NCBI RefSeq assembly: GCF_001975785.1
Contig: NZ_MSFI01000026.1
Coordinates: 52,927 to 116,926, forward strand
Origin: Domibacillus epiphyticus
GTDB lineage: Bacteria; Bacillota; Bacilli; Bacillales; Domibacillaceae
Length of the DNA: 64,000 nucleotides
Direction of reading: 5' to 3'
The notes under the pieces were generated by a model. That model was not told the origin of the DNA, searched no databases, and was given only the letters and a program-made list of their open reading frames with translations. Both the position numbers and the translations under genes were made by a program. Positions 50,757-61,141 of this stretch are shown piece after piece; position 1 is the stretch's first letter, and every line of letters begins with the position of its first letter.

Positions 50757-51508
50757 AAAACATTCGAGTCTATTCATTCCTGCTCTTTCTACTATTGATT
50801 ATTTTGTGGGAAGCAGCCGCTGGAAATATGTCAGAGCTTATATTGCCTGCCCCTTCTGTTATTTTGTTTACGCTGTTTGAAGGGCTGTCAAGCGGCTATT
50901 TTACGCCCCATATTGTTCGTACGACACTGGAAATCTTACTGGGTCTGTTCGCGGGAAGCCTTTTTGGATTTGTCATCGGCATACTAATGGGAGAAAGCGT
51001 GTTTTTACGAAAGCTTCTTTTTCCTTATGTCATTGCCAGCCAAGCGGTTCCTAAACTTGCACTGGCACCGCTTTTCATTCTCTGGTTTGGGTTTGATATG
51101 ACATCCAAAGTCGTCATTACAGCATTGATTTGTTTTTTTCCGCTACTGGAAAATACAGTTACATCTATTCAATATATTGATAAGCAAAAAATAGAGTTAT
51201 TTCGGATGCTGAAAGCCAGCCGATGGCAAACATTAATTCATTTGAAAATTCCTGCGGGCATGCCTGGGATTCTGGCAGGACTCCGGGTTGCTGTTGTACT
51301 GGCAGTCGTAGGAGCCGTGGTTGGTGAATTTATTGGGGGCAGTGAAGGACTAGGAGCAGTGATCATTGCATCTCAAGGCATGATGGACACGCCATTGATG
51401 TTTTCCTCTTTAATCTTACTAACGCTTATTGGCATGCTGCTTTATCAGCTAGTGAATGTACTAGAAAAACGTTGGTCAAAACCCTATATGAAGGAGCCAA
51501 AAAAATGA
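50753..51508 (+). CDS. ABC transporter permease (nitrate/taurine/HMP-type)
   Basis: A 251-residue permease with about six membrane segments. The coupling-helix region EFIGGSEGLGAVIIASQGMMDTP near residue 186 is typical of the SsuC/TauC/ThiX group. It overlaps both its neighbours by four bases (ATGA), with the ATPase before and the binding protein after, so the transporter is made as one set. Confidence 0.92.
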   Translation: MKNIRVYSFLLFLLLIILWEAAAGNMSELILPAPSVILFTLFEGLSSGYFTPHIVRTTLEILLGLFAGSLFGFVIGILMGESVFLRKLLFPYVIASQAVPKLALAPLFILWFGFDMTSKVVITALICFFPLLENTVTSIQYIDKQKIELFRMLKASRWQTLIHLKIPAGMPGILAGLRVAVVLAVVGAVVGEFIGGSEGLGAVIIASQGMMDTPLMFSSLILLTLIGMLLYQLVNVLEKRWSKPYMKEPKK

Positions 51509-52518
51509 ATATCAAACATGTATTTGCGCTATTATTCGTTTTCACATCCATCTTCCTTGCTGCCTGCAGCGAAAAGGAAGAAAATAAAGAAGGATCTGAA
51601 TCAAAAGAACAGCAGGAACTGAAAGTAGCAAGCTGGAGCCAGCCCATAACGGAACAAACAAATTTATTAGTCGATGAGGAAAAAGGATTTTTTAAAGATA
51701 AAGGACTAGATCTTACAGTTATCCCTGGTGCAGGCGGAGGAGATGCGATTAAAAATATTTTATCCGGACAGGCAGACATTGCATTTACCGATCCGGGTTC
51801 ACTATATTTTGCACTCGATAAAGGAGAAAAGTTAAAAGTTCTCTATAATGTCTATCCACAAAATGTGTTTAATATTGTGTCTTTGAAAGAGAAAAATATT
51901 ACAAAACCAGAAGATTTAAAAGGAAAAACTATCGGTGTGTATAGCCTTTCCAGCGGCACCCGCCAAAACCTGCTCGTAGCGTTAAATCAAGTAGGCCTGT
52001 CAGAAAAGGATGTTGCCATTGTTGAAACAGGCCTTTTAAATTTTGCTCCATTAATGCAAGGACAAGTTGATGCTACAGCGGCAACTGATACAGGATTGGT
52101 CATCGGCAAACAAAAAGGATTAGGAGAAGTCAATGTATTAGAAGTAAAAGACTACTTGAATATTCCAAGTGATGTATTTGTTGTGACTGAGAAAACATTT
52201 GAAGAGAAAAAAGAAGAATTAACGAATTTTCTAGAAGCATATCAAGAAAGCGCACAATGGATGATTGACAATCCGGATGAAGCGGCATTACTAGCAAAGG
52301 AATATGCAATTGACGGAAAAAATGAAAAACAAAACTTAGAAATTATCAAACTTCGAAATGCATCCAGTATCTCGGAATTAACAGAAGCGCAAGGATTAGG
52401 TGCACTTGATGCTGACATCCTCCAGCAAGGAGCGGACACCTACCAAGAACTTGGCTTAATCGAAAACCGCCTGAATATGAAAGAAGTTGTAAATGGCGAG
52501 CTTATTCCTAAACCGTAA
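51505..52518 (+). CDS. NMT1/THI5-like substrate-binding lipoprotein
   Basis: A 337-residue lipoprotein: a signal peptide ends in lipobox LAAC near residue 21, and a charged linker follows. The mature part has the NMT1/THI5-like fold with EEKGFFKDKGLDLTVIPGAGG near residue 57, GQADIAFTDPGSLYFAL near residue 90 and KGKTIGVYSLSSGTRQNLLV near residue 144. ThiY, the pyrimidine-precursor receptor, belongs to the same family. With a TPP riboswitch ahead it should bind a thiamin precursor or breakdown product. ATG 51505 follows AAGGAG and overlaps the permease stop. Confidence 0.9.
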   Translation: MNIKHVFALLFVFTSIFLAACSEKEENKEGSESKEQQELKVASWSQPITEQTNLLVDEEKGFFKDKGLDLTVIPGAGGGDAIKNILSGQADIAFTDPGSLYFALDKGEKLKVLYNVYPQNVFNIVSLKEKNITKPEDLKGKTIGVYSLSSGTRQNLLVALNQVGLSEKDVAIVETGLLNFAPLMQGQVDATAATDTGLVIGKQKGLGEVNVLEVKDYLNIPSDVFVVTEKTFEEKKEELTNFLEAYQESAQWMIDNPDEAALLAKEYAIDGKNEKQNLEIIKLRNASSISELTEAQGLGALDADILQQGADTYQELGLIENRLNMKEVVNGELIPKP

Positions 52519-52530
52519 TGGAGGACGAAC

Positions 52531-53298
52531 ATGGGAAATTTCAAAGGAAAAGTAGTTCTCGTTACAGGCGCAAGTCGGGGGATTGGCGCATCGATTGCCC
52601 TCGCTTTCGCCGCTGAAGGTGCATCCGTCGTCGTCAATTATGTGAAAAATAGAGAGGCAGCTGAAAAGATTGCTGAAACCTGTATAGAAGTTGGCGGAGA
52701 TGGATTTCCTATACAAGCAGATGTCACTTCCGAAAGTGACGTAAACGAAATGGTGAACCAGGTGATCCTGGAGATGGGGAAAATTGATGTTGTGGTAAAC
52801 AATGCGTTCAAACCGTATGTTTTTAATCCGGATGAGCGTAAACTGGCTTGGGAGTTAAAATGGGAAGATTATCAGGAACAAATCGATGGAGCTGTACGTT
52901 CTGCCCACTATATGTGCCAGGCGGTTTTTCCAATGATGAAAAAACAAAGCCATGGAAGCATTGTAAATGTCATTAGTAATTTAGTTGAAAGACCTATTGT
53001 CCCTTATCATGAATACAATACCGCTAAAACAGCACTTATGGGCTACAGCAGAAATTTAGCTGCAGAGCTTGGCCCCTTCGGAATACGAGTGAATTGCGTT
53101 GCACCAGGACTCGTATACCCAACGAGTGCAAGCAAACACACAAAAGAAGAAATGAAAGAACTGATTATAGCCCAAACACCTCTTCGCCGAATTGCCCTTC
53201 CTGAGGATATTGCCGGTCCTGTTTTATTTCTCGCTTCCGATTGGAGTAAATTCATGACGGGACAAACCTTATATGTTGATGGCGGTTTTGTCATGTAA
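52531..53298 (+). CDS. Short-chain dehydrogenase/reductase (FabG-like)
   Basis: A 255-residue classical SDR. The cofactor motif TGASRGIG is at residues 12-19, NNA near 90, and the catalytic Ser149, Tyr162 and Lys166 (YNTAK) are intact. It is the last gene of the TPP-riboswitch operon, 12 bases after the binding protein. If LuxE and LuxC yield an aldehyde, this enzyme could reduce it to the alcohol. A role in fatty acid synthesis is unlikely from context. Confidence 0.9.
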   Translation: MGNFKGKVVLVTGASRGIGASIALAFAAEGASVVVNYVKNREAAEKIAETCIEVGGDGFPIQADVTSESDVNEMVNQVILEMGKIDVVVNNAFKPYVFNPDERKLAWELKWEDYQEQIDGAVRSAHYMCQAVFPMMKKQSHGSIVNVISNLVERPIVPYHEYNTAKTALMGYSRNLAAELGPFGIRVNCVAPGLVYPTSASKHTKEEMKELIIAQTPLRRIALPEDIAGPVLFLASDWSKFMTGQTLYVDGGFVM

Positions 53299-53317
53299 TG
53301 GAATCGGCTTTCTAATG

Positions 53318-53357
53318 AAAAAGAACTTATCCCTTCATTTGGGATAAGTTCTTTTTT
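53318..53357 (+). terminator. Terminator of the TPP-riboswitch operon
   Basis: AAAGAACTTATCCC pairs with GGGATAAGTTCTTT around a seven-base loop with a T-run. It also faces the convergent transporter gene. Confidence 0.9.
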
Positions 53358-53375
53358 TCTAAATCTATCATCTGC

Positions 53376-54632
53376 TTAACAGATAGAATCTGTTGATTTA
53401 GGATTTTTCAACCCGAAAAGCGGCCGTATGAATAAAGCAGCGAATGTACCAAGCATCGCCATCACCATCCATACCCATCCATGCAGGCTGAATGATGCAA
53501 TCCCGCCAAAGTAAGCTCCAATGTTACAGCCGAATGCAAGACGGGCTCCATACCCCATCATGATCCCGCCGACGATCGAAGCTGCTGCAACTCCTGGCTT
53601 GATTTTCCCAGGCTTAAATGTTCCCTGCGCAGCAGCTGAAATAAAGGCACCCAACATGATGCCGAAGTTCATGACGCTTGTAGAGTCAGCCAAAACCGTT
53701 TGTGTCAGAGCGGCACCGTTCGGTCCTGAAAAATAGCCCCATGTTGACACATCGATGCCTGTTGCCATAAGGGCTTTTCCTCCCCAAAGAGCAAAGGCTG
53801 ATGTGATGCCCCAAGGATTCCCTCTAATTGTTAACGTCAAGGCGTTTAATACAGCTAAAACGATTGCTGCTGCAAAAAGCGGCCAAGAACCGCGGATCAC
53901 TTTTTTCCAACCCGTTGTTGTTGGCAGTGGTTTCATCATCGGAGGATTTTTCTTTTTCGCAATTTGAATCGTTACCCAATAAATGACCGCAAACAGCACC
54001 ATTTGAACCAACCACGCACCAAAGAAACCAAGATCTGTTGATTCTGCCAACGAAATTGGCGGCAGCGCAGGCGTATCTTCCATCCAGAATGTGAAATGAT
54101 AGGCGCCAAGAACGGAACCTGCAATAAAGGATAGGAGCGTCAAAATCATTGATGAAGAGCCGCCCCCAACGGAATACAATGTCCCGGAAGCACAGCCGTT
54201 CCCAAGCTGCATACCGATTCCAAAAATAAATGCCCCGAAAATCACACTAATACCGACAGGCGAAACATACCCGGCCGGTGTTACACCGGTAAAGCTAAAT
54301 CCTGTACTTAGTATAATCGCAAATAGCGTTGTTGCGATTGCAAGCATCAGCATGTGAGCCTGAAGACCCTGTACATTCCCGACTGACATGAGCCGGCGAA
54401 AGGCAGAAGTAAATCCAAAACGCGCGTGAAGCAGTGTTGCACCAAGCAACAATCCAATAATATACAAGATTCCTTGAGTCCAGTTTGTCGTTGTGACAAT
54501 TGCAAATAATAGAATAATTGCTGCAAGAAGCCCTGCAATTACCAGTGGTTTTTGCATCGGACTAAGTTCTGTTACGACCGTAGTCGGATTGTATTTGAAT
54601 TGTTTTGGTGTATTTACAGTAGTTTGTGCCAT
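53376..54632 (-). CDS. YeeE/YedE family transporter (thiosulfate/selenium type)
   Basis: A 418-residue membrane protein with two homologous halves. Conserved cysteine motifs are seen in IGMQLGNGCASGTLYSVGGG near residue 140 and in ARLAFGCNIGAYFGG near residue 370, the residues that pass sulfur compounds in TsuA-like thiosulfate importers. Thiazole synthesis needs sulfur, but it is on the other strand from the thiamin operon and a link is not claimed. ATG 54632 follows GGAAGTG. Confidence 0.88.
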   Translation of the reverse strand: MAQTTVNTPKQFKYNPTTVVTELSPMQKPLVIAGLLAAIILLFAIVTTTNWTQGILYIIGLLLGATLLHARFGFTSAFRRLMSVGNVQGLQAHMLMLAIATTLFAIILSTGFSFTGVTPAGYVSPVGISVIFGAFIFGIGMQLGNGCASGTLYSVGGGSSSMILTLLSFIAGSVLGAYHFTFWMEDTPALPPISLAESTDLGFFGAWLVQMVLFAVIYWVTIQIAKKKNPPMMKPLPTTTGWKKVIRGSWPLFAAAIVLAVLNALTLTIRGNPWGITSAFALWGGKALMATGIDVSTWGYFSGPNGAALTQTVLADSTSVMNFGIMLGAFISAAAQGTFKPGKIKPGVAAASIVGGIMMGYGARLAFGCNIGAYFGGIASFSLHGWVWMVMAMLGTFAALFIRPLFGLKNPKSTDSIC

Positions 54633-54765
54633 ATTATACACTTCCAATCCTATGAATTTAGTCAGGTTTTTTATTTTAAATGAAACTTATTAAAATGTAA
54701 AATGATTAAATATTTAGATTTGAAAGTAAGTTTCATTGTATGGTTAGTTGGAGATTTATTGATAA

Positions 54766-54808
54766 AAAAAGGAAAGAGACCTCTTAGTATGAGACCTCTT
54801 TCCTTTGT
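54766..54808 (-). terminator. Terminator of the bpsA-bpsB operon
   Basis: AAAGGAAAGAG pairs with CTCTTTCCTTT with an inner CTC/GAG pairing; T-run on the minus strand. Confidence 0.8.
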
Positions 54809-54831
54809 GATTGATACTTATTTAAATCATG

Positions 54832-55365
54832 TCAGCCTTTGCGAAAAATTTCATTATAATCTGTTGCCTTCATCAGCGCTTTTTCTTCAGTTGGAATGCG
54901 GATCGATAACACGATTGCATTTAATACTGAAAAAACAAGTGCCGTATAGTATGCCTGGAACAAAAGAGGCAAAACAAGTATTTCAGCAGCGACAATAACA
55001 TAATTCGGGTGCCGAATCCATCTGTATGGCCCACGCTTTACTACTTTTGCTCCCGGTAAAATTATAATTTTTGTATTCCAGAAACGGCCAAGGGAAAACA
55101 AACTCCACACTCTGCCCGCCTGTGCGAATAAAAATAGGGTGAGCAAAAGCGGCCACCATGGGCTTAGTGACCTTTCCATCATGACCACTTCAACTGCTAG
55201 ACTAATGAAAAAACAAATATGAAGCGCAACAATAAGCGGATAGTGCTCCGCTCCTGCTTCGACCGCTCCTTGTTTGCGCATCCACTTTTCATTACGCCTC
55301 GCAATGACCAGTTCCACAATCCGCTGCAAACAAACAATTGTGATAATGAACAAAAAGATTATCAT
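54832..55365 (-). CDS. bpsB: Isoprenylcysteine methyltransferase-like alkylpyrone methyltransferase (BpsB/YpbQ-like)
   Basis: A 177-residue membrane protein of the ICMT family with about four segments. The SAM-binding region GAKVVKRGPYRWIRHPNYVIVAAEILVLPL is seen near residue 104. In Bacillus the partner of the type III polyketide synthase BpsA, BpsB, methylates alkylpyrones. The gene overlaps the polyketide synthase gene by four bases, which supports the same role. Confidence 0.88.
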   Translation of the reverse strand: MIIFLFIITIVCLQRIVELVIARRNEKWMRKQGAVEAGAEHYPLIVALHICFFISLAVEVVMMERSLSPWWPLLLTLFLFAQAGRVWSLFSLGRFWNTKIIILPGAKVVKRGPYRWIRHPNYVIVAAEILVLPLLFQAYYTALVFSVLNAIVLSIRIPTEEKALMKATDYNEIFRKG

Positions 55366-56450
55366 TCTTCACCCTTCCATTTCAGCAGCACTAACTCACC
55401 GCAAAACCCCGGTCCAAGAGCAGCCATTAGTCCGTAATCTTCACTGTGTACTTCATTTACCATAAAACGTTCCAGCACGTATAAAACAGTTGGCGAAGAC
55501 ATGTTTCCAAATTCAGAAAGAACATTTCGGGCATGCTCTGTTTTTTCGTTTGATAAAAATAGTGTATCTTCATATGCATCCAGCACTTTCTTTCCGCCAG
55601 GATGTGCAACAAAATGGGCAATGTCTTTCATTGAAAGGTGTTCCTTTTGTAAAAATCCCTCAACAAAGCCGCCAAGCCAGTTACGAATGATAGATGGAAT
55701 ATCACGGGAAAAAATAACATGAAGACCGCTGTCTTTCATGTCCCATCCCATTACATTTTCCGAATCCGGCAACAGCTTCGACTCTCCTTTCAAAATCGAT
55801 GGTGTAAGCCGGTTCGTCTGTACATTTGCGTGATCACCAGTGATCAAAGCACAGGCAGCTCCGTCCGCAAACAACGATGTGCCGATTAGATTACTTTTTG
55901 AACGGTCGTTTCGTTGAAAGGTTAAGCTGCATAATTCTATAGAGATAACGAGTACTTTCGATTCTGGAAACGCAAGACAGTATTCATAAGCACGGCTGAC
56001 GCCTGCCGCTCCTCCCGCACAGCCCAGGCCCCAAATTGGAATACGTTTTGTATCCGCAGAAAATGGCAGCCGGTTCATTATTCTTGCTTCGATCCCGGGC
56101 GTTGCCATGCCGGAGCTTGAAATAAAAAAAATCGCATCAATCTCTTTAAACGCCACTGGCTGCTGTAAAAACCGAGCATTCCTTAAACAGTTTTCAACAG
56201 CTTTAATGCCATACTCTGTTGCGAGCTTAATATATAAATCATTCCGTTCCTGCAAGCTATGTTCACGTTCATACCATTCAAGCGGCATCGAGAAATGCCG
56301 TGTTTTAATTTCCCCATTTTGAAAGACGGAAAGCAGCCGCTCAATATCCTGGAAGTCATCCTTAAATAAATTACGGGCAAATTCCATTGTCTTTTCCTGC
56401 TTCAGTTTATTCGGCAGGCGAACCGTGCTGACAGATACAATCTTCGGCAT
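55362..56450 (-). CDS. bpsA: Type III polyketide synthase, alkylpyrone synthase (BpsA/BcsA-like)
   Basis: A 362-residue chalcone-synthase-like enzyme. The catalytic cysteine is Cys144 in IWGLGCAGGAAGVSRAYEY, the histidine is in FVAHPGGKKVLDAYE near residue 288 and the asparagine in GNMSSPTVLYVLE near residue 321. BpsA makes alkylpyrones and alkylresorcinols from long-chain acyl-CoA and malonyl-CoA. It is the first gene of the two-gene operon with the methyltransferase. Confidence 0.92.
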   Translation of the reverse strand: MPKIVSVSTVRLPNKLKQEKTMEFARNLFKDDFQDIERLLSVFQNGEIKTRHFSMPLEWYEREHSLQERNDLYIKLATEYGIKAVENCLRNARFLQQPVAFKEIDAIFFISSSGMATPGIEARIMNRLPFSADTKRIPIWGLGCAGGAAGVSRAYEYCLAFPESKVLVISIELCSLTFQRNDRSKSNLIGTSLFADGAACALITGDHANVQTNRLTPSILKGESKLLPDSENVMGWDMKDSGLHVIFSRDIPSIIRNWLGGFVEGFLQKEHLSMKDIAHFVAHPGGKKVLDAYEDTLFLSNEKTEHARNVLSEFGNMSSPTVLYVLERFMVNEVHSEDYGLMAALGPGFCGELVLLKWKGEE

Positions 56451-56506
56451 GCTTTATCCCACTTTTCTTTTTTCCTATTGTGCCCTTTTTTTAACTGAAC
56501 CAAACA

Positions 56507-57223
56507 TTACATAATCAGAAGGACCGTATAAATCATTAAACCGATCAAAAAAGCAGGAAAGCTGCTTTCCCTCTCTTTCGGAATCTCTTCCTTCAGGACA
56601 TTTAAGACAAGTGCTCCTGCCAAAAAAGCAAATAATGTGGAAATGAGTGCCTCATTCAGCTCCGTTATGGCCCCGATTCCCCACCCGATTAAAACGCCGA
56701 TGCTCAGTAACCAGCGGCCATATCGATCATAAATATCTTGATGGGTTTCCCTCATACTTTGATCCATCATGACAAAGTGAACAGACAACGCTAAAAAGTA
56801 AAAGACCATTCCAGCAAAATGATCGAATTTATCCTGAATGATCAAATAACCGATCAACATGTTGTAAAAAAAGAATGTCACAATATGTACCCAAAAAACA
56901 CCCGATCCCTTATGAGATGGTTCCTGTTTTACCTTTTTCGTGACCGCACTTTCAAGACCATAAAACAACGTTAAACCGAATAAAGCAGCCAGGTATGCAT
57001 GATTTTCAACAAACGGCAACATGCCGTTGCTTTCCCTTTCCAATATTTGCTGATGTGTCATTAAATCAGGCAGTAAATGGACAAAGACATAGGAAACTGC
57101 GACGCCTCCCGCAAATGAAAGAAACCGGCTGCGGTGTTCCGTTCGAACAAACGTCATGTATTTTGAAGATAAATGAATAATGGAAAATCCAATGGCAAAC
57201 AACAAACTAAGCCAGAAAAACAT
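56507..57223 (-). CDS. ZIP-like multi-pass membrane protein
   Basis: A 238-residue protein with about eight membrane segments. SFAGGVAVSYVFVHLLPDL near residue 36 and FAFLAGALVLNVLKEEIP near residue 197 resemble the ZIP metal-transporter pattern, and histidine 49 and glutamate 213 are where ZIP metal ligands often lie. The match is distant and the middle differs, so metal transport is only a suggestion. It is transcribed alone with a GGAGGG site. Confidence 0.65.
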   Translation of the reverse strand: MFFWLSLLFAIGFSIIHLSSKYMTFVRTEHRSRFLSFAGGVAVSYVFVHLLPDLMTHQQILERESNGMLPFVENHAYLAALFGLTLFYGLESAVTKKVKQEPSHKGSGVFWVHIVTFFFYNMLIGYLIIQDKFDHFAGMVFYFLALSVHFVMMDQSMRETHQDIYDRYGRWLLSIGVLIGWGIGAITELNEALISTLFAFLAGALVLNVLKEEIPKERESSFPAFLIGLMIYTVLLIM

Positions 57224-57310
57224 CCCGGTCCCTCCTTTGCTTGCTAAAATTATTCCACTTTACCGTTTCCATAAACAATTTCTTACTATAGAAGAGGTTA
57301 TAACCTACAC

Positions 57311-57357
57311 AAAAAAACATCAGTCCCTGATCTATACAAAAAAGAGGGACTGATGTT
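57311..57357 (-). terminator. Terminator of the chemoreceptor gene
   Basis: AACATCAGTCCCT pairs with AGGGACTGATGTT, followed by a T-run on the minus strand. Confidence 0.85.
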
Positions 57358-57361
57358 GTAC

Positions 57362-59047
57362 TTATATTTTAAATTGGTCAACCAGGTCTTTTAATTCTTC
57401 AGCTGTGTTTGAAATCGATTTGATGGAAGACGTAATTTCTTCCATTGATGCCAGCTGCTCTTCTGTTGAAGCAGATACTTCGCCAGTGCTTGTTGTGTTT
57501 TCTTGAGCTGTTGCAGCAATAATGTCCGCAGTTGCTTTAAACTTTGCCACATTATCCGTTATTTTCTGCATCACTGCTGACACTTCTTCAATTTGCGGGG
57601 TCATTTCGTTTGTCCGCTTCATAATATCTGAAAACTTCTCGGACGTTTCTTCGGATGTCTGTAAACCAATTTCGGCATTTTCTGATACTTTGCTCATAAT
57701 GTGGACAGACGCCTGAGAATCTTTTTGAATGCCATCAATTAAGAGAGCGATTTGTTTCGATGACTGCTGCGACTGCTCAGCAAGCTTTCTTACTTCCTCC
57801 GCAACAACTGCGAATCCCTTTCCATGTTCACCTGCTCTTGCAGCTTCTATGGATGCATTTAGCGCAAGTAAATTTGTTTGATCCGCAATCCCGCTAATAA
57901 TCGTTAAAATGTTTCCGATCTCTTGAGACCGTTCTGACAACGATTGAATCACTTGATTTGATTCAGTAATCGATTCATAAATAAATTGCATTTGCTGGAC
58001 GTTTTTCTTGACGGAATGGACGCCATCTTCCGCCGCTTTGGACGTATCCTCTGAAAGGTTTTTAAGTGCAGTGGAGTTGTTATTAATCCCCGTGACACCG
58101 TTCTCAATATGATCAAGTAATGATGCGTTTTCTTGAATCTTCACCGATGAACTTTCTGTCCCGCTGGCAATTTGTTGAATGGCTGAAGTGACCTGTTCAG
58201 CTGCCTGCGTCGTTTGATTTGCACTCGCCGTTAACTGCTCCGAAGAGGACGCTAAGTAATGAGCAGACTCATTGATTTTCAAGATCATATTTTTTAATGA
58301 TGCGGTAAAATGATTAAAGGAATTAGCCAGTTCCCAAAACTCATCTTTCTTTGTTAACCTGATTTGTTTTGTCAAATCACCATTGCCTTCCGAAATGTCT
58401 TTTAATTGTTCATTAAACATACGAAGCGGTTTCAAAATGGAAGAAATGATCAAAATGGCAAAAACCACACCAAAAATGCAGGAAATAAGAACGAGCGCTA
58501 TTAAAATATATGTATTATGCTGGTTTTGACGATCCATTCGCTCTTGATCACCGGTCATTTCCTTTCCTAATTCTTCAATTAGTTCCTCAATCGCCGGGTC
58601 GAGCTGCTCTTTCCGAATCGTTCTTTCTTCTTCAAAATGAAGTTTGAGAGATGTTTCTCTCTTCGTTTCATAATTTGATATCACTTGCTCACTGACTGAC
58701 CAGTACGTTTCGAAATACTCCTGGATCGCACGGATCTTTTCTTTTTCTTCCGCTCCAATCGCAATGGACAATGCCTTATTTAAACTTTCATTAATATCGG
58801 CTTTTTTCTCTTCCATCCCTTCCGGATATTGTGACTCGCCATTAATAAGATACGCACGCTCGTCATTCGACATGCCGGCAAGCCTATACTGAATGTGTTT
58901 AAAAAGCTGTAACAAGTCAGCATCAGCTTTCATTTCATCGTTTTGTTCATCTGTATCTTTAAATGTATAAATTGAAAATATACCGGTTACTGCCATCGCG
59001 GCTGTCAGAACAGCTGCCAAGATGATTAACTTTGACTTAATTTTCAT
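57362..59047 (-). CDS. Methyl-accepting chemotaxis protein
   Basis: A 561-residue chemoreceptor. The order is membrane segment 1 (residues 7-28), an extracellular four-helix bundle (about 30-175), membrane segment 2 (about 178-205), a HAMP domain ([20 protein letters not shown]) and a long cytoplasmic coiled coil. The CheA/CheW-binding tip is [42 protein letters not shown] around residues 382-423, the invariant MCP hairpin. The ligand is unknown; it is a single-gene unit. Confidence 0.94.
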   Translation of the reverse strand: MKIKSKLIILAAVLTAAMAVTGIFSIYTFKDTDEQNDEMKADADLLQLFKHIQYRLAGMSNDERAYLINGESQYPEGMEEKKADINESLNKALSIAIGAEEKEKIRAIQEYFETYWSVSEQVISNYETKRETSLKLHFEEERTIRKEQLDPAIEELIEELGKEMTGDQERMDRQNQHNTYILIALVLISCIFGVVFAILIISSILKPLRMFNEQLKDISEGNGDLTKQIRLTKKDEFWELANSFNHFTASLKNMILKINESAHYLASSSEQLTASANQTTQAAEQVTSAIQQIASGTESSSVKIQENASLLDHIENGVTGINNNSTALKNLSEDTSKAAEDGVHSVKKNVQQMQFIYESITESNQVIQSLSERSQEIGNILTIISGIADQTNLLALNASIEAARAGEHGKGFAVVAEEVRKLAEQSQQSSKQIALLIDGIQKDSQASVHIMSKVSENAEIGLQTSEETSEKFSDIMKRTNEMTPQIEEVSAVMQKITDNVAKFKATADIIAATAQENTTSTGEVSASTEEQLASMEEITSSIKSISNTAEELKDLVDQFKI

Positions 59048-59173
59048 TTTTTCCTCCTATTTAGTCATTAATTCTAATACTATTATACTAATAATTAAGT
59101 CTCATTAGTCAATGTTTTCTAACTTTTAATTACAATACTAGTTTTATAGATTCATAATATGAACATTTTTCCA

Positions 59174-59216
59174 CAAAAAAACATCTTCAAATCGCTTGTT
59201 AAGCTTTTGAAGATGC
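59174..59216 (-). terminator. Terminator of the Bce-type operon
   Basis: CATCTTCAAA pairs with TTTGAAGATG around a 14-base loop, followed by TTTTTTTGTGG on the minus strand. Confidence 0.8.
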
Positions 59217-59224
59217 CCTTTAAT

Positions 59225-61141
59225 TTAAAGTACTTCCTTCATTATTTTTTGATAGTAACCGATTGTAAAAGCCGCAAAGATCGCATAAATGGCGGCATAC
59301 AAAAGAAATGATACCGTGGCCGGCAAAACAATACTCGTTGAAAACAAGAACGGTGAAGCCGATTTAATAGCGAACATCCCGTGAAGGATTCCGATTGCAA
59401 GCGGCAGCCCGAAAATAAACAGCTGCTTCCATACAATGCTGTTCATCATATGCGGAATGGAAAACCCGAGTTGACGCAATGTTCGAAACGTCTGTCTTTC
59501 CTGTTCCGCTTCAGTCATCTGGCGGAAATAAAGAATACTTCCTGTCGACAATAAAAATACGAGACCGAGAAAACCCGTAATGAAAATCATCAGACCATTT
59601 GCTTCGAATTGTTGCGCCAGCATATCGTAGTAAACAGCTTGCTGCTGATCTTTTGGTATAAGATTTTTATATATAGCTGACGCTTTCTTGCTGTCTTCTT
59701 CCTGATCAAGTTTGAACACATTATACGATAATCTCTCAGCATTGGACGATATTTTATCATATGTGGAACGATCAACCGCAAGCTGATAAAAGGCCGTATC
59801 AGTATTCATCGCAAGCTTTTCTTCCACTTCTTTTACGGTGACATCAAGCTCATTATTTGGCAGCTTGAGCGTGACATCATATCCGATATTTCCATTTGAC
59901 CCGGCCATATCGCTATTGGCAAACGTATCGAACAAAATCACTCCGCCTTCTGGATCAGAAACTGTCTTTCCTGTTTTTTCAAGAGAATTGGTTGTGAAAA
60001 CAGATGCTTTCAAATCAGCCCAATAAGCGCTCATCTGATTCGGCAAATCGTCCACGCCAACTGGCATCTCAACCGCGTCTATTTTATGGTGATCAAACGA
60101 AATGCCCGCTTCTGTTAACTTTTCTTCAAATGAGACTGCCAATTCCATCTGATTTTTAAAGGCATAATCGTAAGGGAACATGCCGCGTGTCGAGTTATCT
60201 ACTGAATAATACAGAGAATATGCTACTCCGATCATCCCAAGCGTCATCGCTGACAACGTCGTAATAAGCGTCAACGAACGAGCATTGCTTTTCATACGAT
60301 GCATGATGGACGCGGCACCCAGCGTATCACGAAACGCAAGATGCCCATTCTTCTTCTTTCTCCATAAGTAAAGCAGCCATCCGACGGTTGAACGAAAGAA
60401 GAAAAACGTACCTAGAATTGTTGCGCCAAGCACAATAAAGGCGTTCAAAATAAAGTAAGTGTTCACCATCCTGCCTGAATGCCAATACCCAAATACAATC
60501 AATGCAATCCCAAGTATTCCACATATCAATTGTCCAAGTTTCCCAGGCTGTTTTGGCAATTCAGTTTTTCGTCTCGCAGTAAATAGATCCATTAGCGAAT
60601 TTTTATAGACTATCCGGAAAGACTGAAGCGATGTGACTGCAACAAGCAGAATAAAAACAACGGCAGTCTGCGCAACTGCGGGGCCGGAAATCGTCAACTC
60701 AATAAACGCTTCCTTTCCCATTAGCTTGACAAGCAAAAGCAAAAATCCCCGTGAAACGACGATACCAGTTGCAATCCCAACTAAAAGTGCACCCACGCCA
60801 AGCAGCATATTTTCAGTCATGAGCATTCGTGCAACAGCACCTCGTGTTAGTCCGATCAGCTGATATAATCCGATTTCATTGCTGCGACGCTTCAAAAAAA
60901 TCGAATTTGCGTATAAGACAAACACCGCGACGATTGCCAGTAATAAGTACGAAGCTGCTTTAAAAGACTGATCCAGTCGAAGAGACAACTCTGCCCCTTT
61001 TACAACCGCCTCATCATGCTGAAGCGTTGCAAAAACGAAATAAAGAATGACGCTGAAAATGAAAGAGAAAAAATACAAGTAGTAATGTTGAATATTTTTT
61101 CGCATGCTGCGACGAACAAGATCAAACAGCGTCATATCCAT
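59225..61141 (-). CDS. Bce-type ABC transporter permease
   Basis: A permease of about 638 residues with ten membrane segments and a large extracellular domain of about 200 residues between segments 7 and 8 (roughly residues 315-515), the BceB layout. [18 protein letters not shown] near residue 89 and the C-terminal [22 protein letters not shown] are typical. BceB-type permeases detect and remove peptide antibiotics such as bacitracin. The start overlaps the ATPase gene; ATG 61141 or 61135 are possible. Confidence 0.9.
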   Translation of the reverse strand: MDMTLFDLVRRSMRKNIQHYYLYFFSFIFSVILYFVFATLQHDEAVVKGAELSLRLDQSFKAASYLLLAIVAVFVLYANSIFLKRRSNEIGLYQLIGLTRGAVARMLMTENMLLGVGALLVGIATGIVVSRGFLLLLVKLMGKEAFIELTISGPAVAQTAVVFILLVAVTSLQSFRIVYKNSLMDLFTARRKTELPKQPGKLGQLICGILGIALIVFGYWHSGRMVNTYFILNAFIVLGATILGTFFFFRSTVGWLLYLWRKKKNGHLAFRDTLGAASIMHRMKSNARSLTLITTLSAMTLGMIGVAYSLYYSVDNSTRGMFPYDYAFKNQMELAVSFEEKLTEAGISFDHHKIDAVEMPVGVDDLPNQMSAYWADLKASVFTTNSLEKTGKTVSDPEGGVILFDTFANSDMAGSNGNIGYDVTLKLPNNELDVTVKEVEEKLAMNTDTAFYQLAVDRSTYDKISSNAERLSYNVFKLDQEEDSKKASAIYKNLIPKDQQQAVYYDMLAQQFEANGLMIFITGFLGLVFLLSTGSILYFRQMTEAEQERQTFRTLRQLGFSIPHMMNSIVWKQLFIFGLPLAIGILHGMFAIKSASPFLFSTSIVLPATVSFLLYAAIYAIFAAFTIGYYQKIMKEVL

